From: Trichloromonas sp034002365
Lineage (GTDB): Bacteria; Desulfobacterota; Desulfuromonadia; Desulfuromonadales; Trichloromonadaceae
Reading direction: 5' to 3'
Length of the DNA: 8,281 nt
Assembly: GCA_034002365.1 (NCBI GenBank)
Contig: JAVFAR010000115.1
Location: 1-8,281, forward strand
In this document: one piece after another, positions 6,488 to 8,281 of the stretch
Layout of the letters: every line of letters begins with the position of its first letter
How positions within the stretch are numbered: the stretch's first letter is position 1
Made by a program: the position numbers and the translations under genes
The notes under the pieces: generated by a model
Told to the model about the DNA's origin: nothing
The model's database searches: none
What the model saw: the letters and a program-made list of their open reading frames with translations, nothing else

Positions 6488-7119
6488 AGATTTCGTCCCC
6501 GCACGGTTGTGGTAAAGACGCGGTTGATGTCGCCGCGCTGTTTGGCTTTGTCGTCACTCAGTTCCAGGCGAACTTCTATTGCTTTTATTTTATCCAGTTG
6601 TTCCGGGTCTTCACCCGGTTCGCCCAGGTCGGCATTGTCGGCGTCAAAATACCGGAACGGTTTGTTTGTTCCATCAGGGAGGTAAAATCCGCCGGTATCA
6701 AGGTCCGAAATGCTATCGCTCAAAATGACCCAGTTGGCGCACGAAGGGGTTTCCTCCTGGTCTTCGTCATAACAACGCCGCAACGAGCCGTTAACGAATT
6801 CGAAGGTAACCCGTTCTTTTTCACCCTCTTCAATTTCCCCGCTCAGATTGCTGTCCAGTACCACTCGCAATTTAGTGGCGGTCGCTTCTTCGATACCGTT
6901 GATGTCCTCATCCTCCAGCGGATTCAGTCCCGCCTCGCGGAGCACCCGCACCATCTTGTCGATGGTTTCGCGGCCGGCGGATTGCAGGTCAACGGTCTTG
7001 TCCTGATCGGAAAGCGTGTCGTTCAGGTTGATAAAAGACGAAACGACTAGCCAGCCGATGACCCCGGCTATCGCCATGACGACAATCAATTCGATCAGGG
7101 TGATCCCTTTTTGTCCCAT
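6484..7119 (-). CDS. pilW: PilW-type minor pilin
   Basis: This 211-residue class III-leader prepilin has the very short leader MGQKG, cleavage after G5, and mature N-terminus ITLIELIVVMAIAGVIGWLV with Glu at mature position 5. The hydrophobic helix is followed by an amphipathic stretch, SAGRETIDKMVRVLREAGLNP (about 48-68), a pattern typical of PilW/GspJ-like pseudopilins. Two cysteines (C116 and C127) flank an acidic loop and could form a disulfide. The soluble domain is notably acidic (EDEDINGIEE, GEIEEGEKE, DADNADLGEPGEDPEQ). In the pilus, PilW is a core part of the tip complex with PilV and PilX that primes assembly and carries PilY1. The ATG at 7119 lies 4 nt after the pilV stop with only a weak GGGA upstream, so translation probably depends on pilV. 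Confidence 0.9.
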   Translation of the reverse strand: MGQKGITLIELIVVMAIAGVIGWLVVSSFINLNDTLSDQDKTVDLQSAGRETIDKMVRVLREAGLNPLEDEDINGIEEATATKLRVVLDSNLSGEIEEGEKERVTFEFVNGSLRRCYDEDQEETPSCANWVILSDSISDLDTGGFYLPDGTNKPFRYFDADNADLGEPGEDPEQLDKIKAIEVRLELSDDKAKQRGDINRVFTTTVRGRNL

Positions 7120-7123
7120 ATGT

Positions 7124-7531
7124 TTATTCCCGAACCAGCGTCTTGAGTGAAAAATTGTGCGTTTGCGACGTCACCGTAATCCAGACATGGTCCGGTTTTT
7201 CCGGGTCCCCAGGACCAAGGGCGCGATAATAGTCGCAATCAACGGGTTCACATTCATAGGTGCAAGCAAGGTCGCTTCTCGGGTCGGCATCCCCGGGGCA
7301 GGCGTCGAGATTGATCAGGGTGTCGACCGGGGTATTCAGCAGGGTTTCCAGTTTTTCCTGGGCGAGAAGGCGGGCTTCCGTCATGGTCTGGGATTTGGTG
7401 TTGCCGCGAATCGCGGTAATGACCATGGTCAGAATCGCCATGGTCGCGATGGTGAAAATCACCAGGCCCACCAGCAGTTCGATGAGGGAATAGCCTTGCT
7501 CGTTATTCAGGGGTGAAAATCGTCGATTCAC
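7124..7531 (-). CDS. pilV: PilV-type minor pilin
   Basis: From GTG 7529-7531 this is a 135-residue prepilin. It has a basic leader NRRFSPLNNEQG, cleavage after G13, and mature N-terminus YSLIELLVGLVIFTIATMAIL with Glu5 present. ARLLAQEKLETLL, a typical PilV/GspI feature, follows the membrane helix. Four cysteines cluster within 22 residues (78, 90, 94, 99), with the core CTYECEPVDC, and probably form disulfides after export. The GTG start is preferred because AAAGAG lies 8 nt before it. The alternative TTG at 7537 has that sequence only about 3 nt away. It is the first gene of the operon, directly downstream of a sigma-54-like promoter. It probably joins PilW and PilX in the tip-priming complex. 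Labels among minor pilins differ between species, so a PilV/GspI-like name is safer than strict orthology. Confidence 0.85.
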   Translation of the reverse strand: MNRRFSPLNNEQGYSLIELLVGLVIFTIATMAILTMVITAIRGNTKSQTMTEARLLAQEKLETLLNTPVDTLINLDACPGDADPRSDLACTYECEPVDCDYYRALGPGDPEKPDHVWITVTSQTHNFSLKTLVRE

Positions 7532-7600
7532 CGGCAAAACTCTTTCGTGAAAAGCGGGGTTGATCTGGGGGGCTGGTGTTTCTTAAGTATCGACTAAATA

Positions 7601-7616
7601 TGCAATTCTCGCGCCG
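7601..7616 (-). promoter_or_regulatory. Candidate sigma-54 (-24/-12) promoter of the minor pilin operon
   Basis: The minus strand reads CGGCGCGAGAATTGCA, against the consensus TGGCACGNNNNTTGCW. The invariant GG and GC are exactly 10 nt apart, the TTGCA block is perfect, and only two consensus positions differ. The predicted start is near 7590, giving a leader of about 60 nt to the pilV GTG. It begins 4 nt after the stop codon of the ABC-F gene, so any activator (PilR-type) sites would lie inside that gene. I saw no good sigma-70 promoter in the same gap. Pilin genes in Pseudomonas and Geobacter are known to use sigma-54 with PilR. Confidence 0.6.
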
Positions 7617-7619
7617 CCC

Positions 7620-8281
7620 TTACCCCGCGCGATGCTCCCGCCCGGTCTTGTGCAGGTAGTATTCGTAATCCCCCTCGTAAACCCGCATTTCGCCGTGGTC
7701 GATTTCGAAAACCCGGTTGACCAGGCTGCGCAGGAAGTGGCGGTCGTGGCTGACCAGGACGACGGTGCCGTTGAAGCCTTGCAGGGCTTCGAGAAGCACT
7801 TCCCGGGACTGGATGTCGAGGTGGTTGGTCGGCTCGTCGAGGATCAGGAAGTTGAGGGGCCGTCCGAGCAACGTCGCCAACACCAGTCGGCTCTTCTCGC
7901 CGCCGGAGAGCTTGTCGACCCGCTTGTCGACGTCATCCCCCTGAAAGAGGAAGGCGGCGCAGAGATTGCGCAGCACGCCGATGTTGACCTGCGGCAGGGC
8001 GTCCTGCACCGTTTCGAAGACGGTGCGTTTGGGGTCGAGCAGGTCCATGGAATGCTGGCTGAAATAGCCGGGAAAGACGTTGGCGCCGATGGCCGAAGTG
8101 CCGGTACTCGGCTCGGTCTGACCGGCGAGTACCTTGAGAAAGGTCGATTTGCCGGCGCCGTTGACCCCGACCACGGCGATCTTCTCGCCCCGGCGGATCA
8201 GCCCCGAGACTCCGCCAAATACCGATTTCTCTCCGCCATTCGGCAGGGGCCAGGTCTTGCTCAAGTCCTCGATCTTGACCA
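7620..8281 (-). CDS. ABC-F family ATPase, C-terminal nucleotide-binding domain (5' truncated)
   Basis: The frame is open to the right edge (first full codon at 8279-8277) and ends at TAA 7620-7622, giving about 219 residues of the second ATPase domain. It begins VKIEDLSKTWPL, as second domains of ABC-F proteins usually do. Motifs in order are Walker A GVNGAGKST, Q-loop YFSQHSMD, signature LSGGEKSR, Walker B NFLILDEPTNHLD, and H-loop VLVSHDRHF. The ending FEIDHGEMRVYEGDYEYYL is the characteristic ABC-F finish. There are no membrane segments. ABC-F proteins act on the ribosome as translation factors or antibiotic-protection proteins and do not transport. The N-terminal domain and the interdomain linker that distinguish subfamilies (EttA, Uup, YbiT, resistance types) are outside the window, so no subfamily or substrate can be given. 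The strong candidate promoter after its stop suggests that the pil genes are a separate transcription unit, although no terminator separates them. Confidence 0.93.
   Translation of the reverse strand, partial: VKIEDLSKTWPLPNGGEKSVFGGVSGLIRRGEKIAVVGVNGAGKSTFLKVLAGQTEPSTGTSAIGANVFPGYFSQHSMDLLDPKRTVFETVQDALPQVNIGVLRNLCAAFLFQGDDVDKRVDKLSGGEKSRLVLATLLGRPLNFLILDEPTNHLDIQSREVLLEALQGFNGTVVLVSHDRHFLRSLVNRVFEIDHGEMRVYEGDYEYYLHKTGREHRAG

Noticed and set aside
7532..7619. Possible terminator between the ABC-F gene and pilV
   Set aside because: No stable stem followed by a T-run is visible in these 88 bp. Only the -24/-12-like element stands out.

Overview
The window looks like chromosomal DNA from a GC-rich Gram-negative bacterium, probably of the Desulfuromonadales/Geobacter type. 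This placement is an inference. It rests on the gene families (MreB-type actin homologue, Rnk, a PilV-PilW-PilX-PilY1 minor pilin operon, an ABC-F ATPase) and on short tandem repeats between genes; no marker gene is present to prove it.

Left part (1-2031). The 3' end of an unidentified plus-strand gene (stop at 174-176) runs into six phased heptamers (171-212). It converges there on a minus-strand MreB-family gene (215-1246) whose nucleotide-binding site is partly degenerate. A 177-bp divergent region with a candidate promoter in each direction separates this gene from plus-strand rnk (1424-1849), an RNA-polymerase-binding GreA/GreB relative. Downstream of rnk lie a long imperfect hairpin built on 9-bp repeats (1877-1945) and a textbook rho-independent terminator (1971-2003).

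Middle (2032-2850). This minus-strand segment is a decayed major facilitator superfamily transporter. TM1 is in one frame and the TM7-TM12 half is in another, with a one-base shift near 2679 and TM2-TM6 missing.

Right part (2853-7616). A compact minus-strand operon, pilV-pilW-pilX-pilY1, encodes minor pseudopilins and the large tip adhesin/assembly factor PilY1 of a type IV pilus. pilV and pilW are 4 nt apart, pilW and pilX overlap by 4 nt (ATGA), and pilX and pilY1 are 30 nt apart. A strong terminator (2853-2881) ends the operon. A good -24/-12 (sigma-54) promoter candidate (7601-7616) sits just before pilV, right after the upstream gene's stop codon. PilV, PilW and PilX would be cleaved by the prepilin peptidase PilD and form a tip complex capped by PilY1. 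The major pilin, FimU- and PilE-type minor pilins and the motor genes are not in the window. The pil genes are visibly more AT-rich than their neighbours.

The right edge (7620-8281) holds the C-terminal ATPase domain of an ABC-F protein on the minus strand. I saw no CRISPR array, tRNA, rRNA or insertion sequence, and no clearly new multi-gene system. The most notable points are the degenerate MreB paralogue, the sigma-54-type promoter of the pilin operon, PilY1's three calcium loops, and the two kinds of intergenic repeat.
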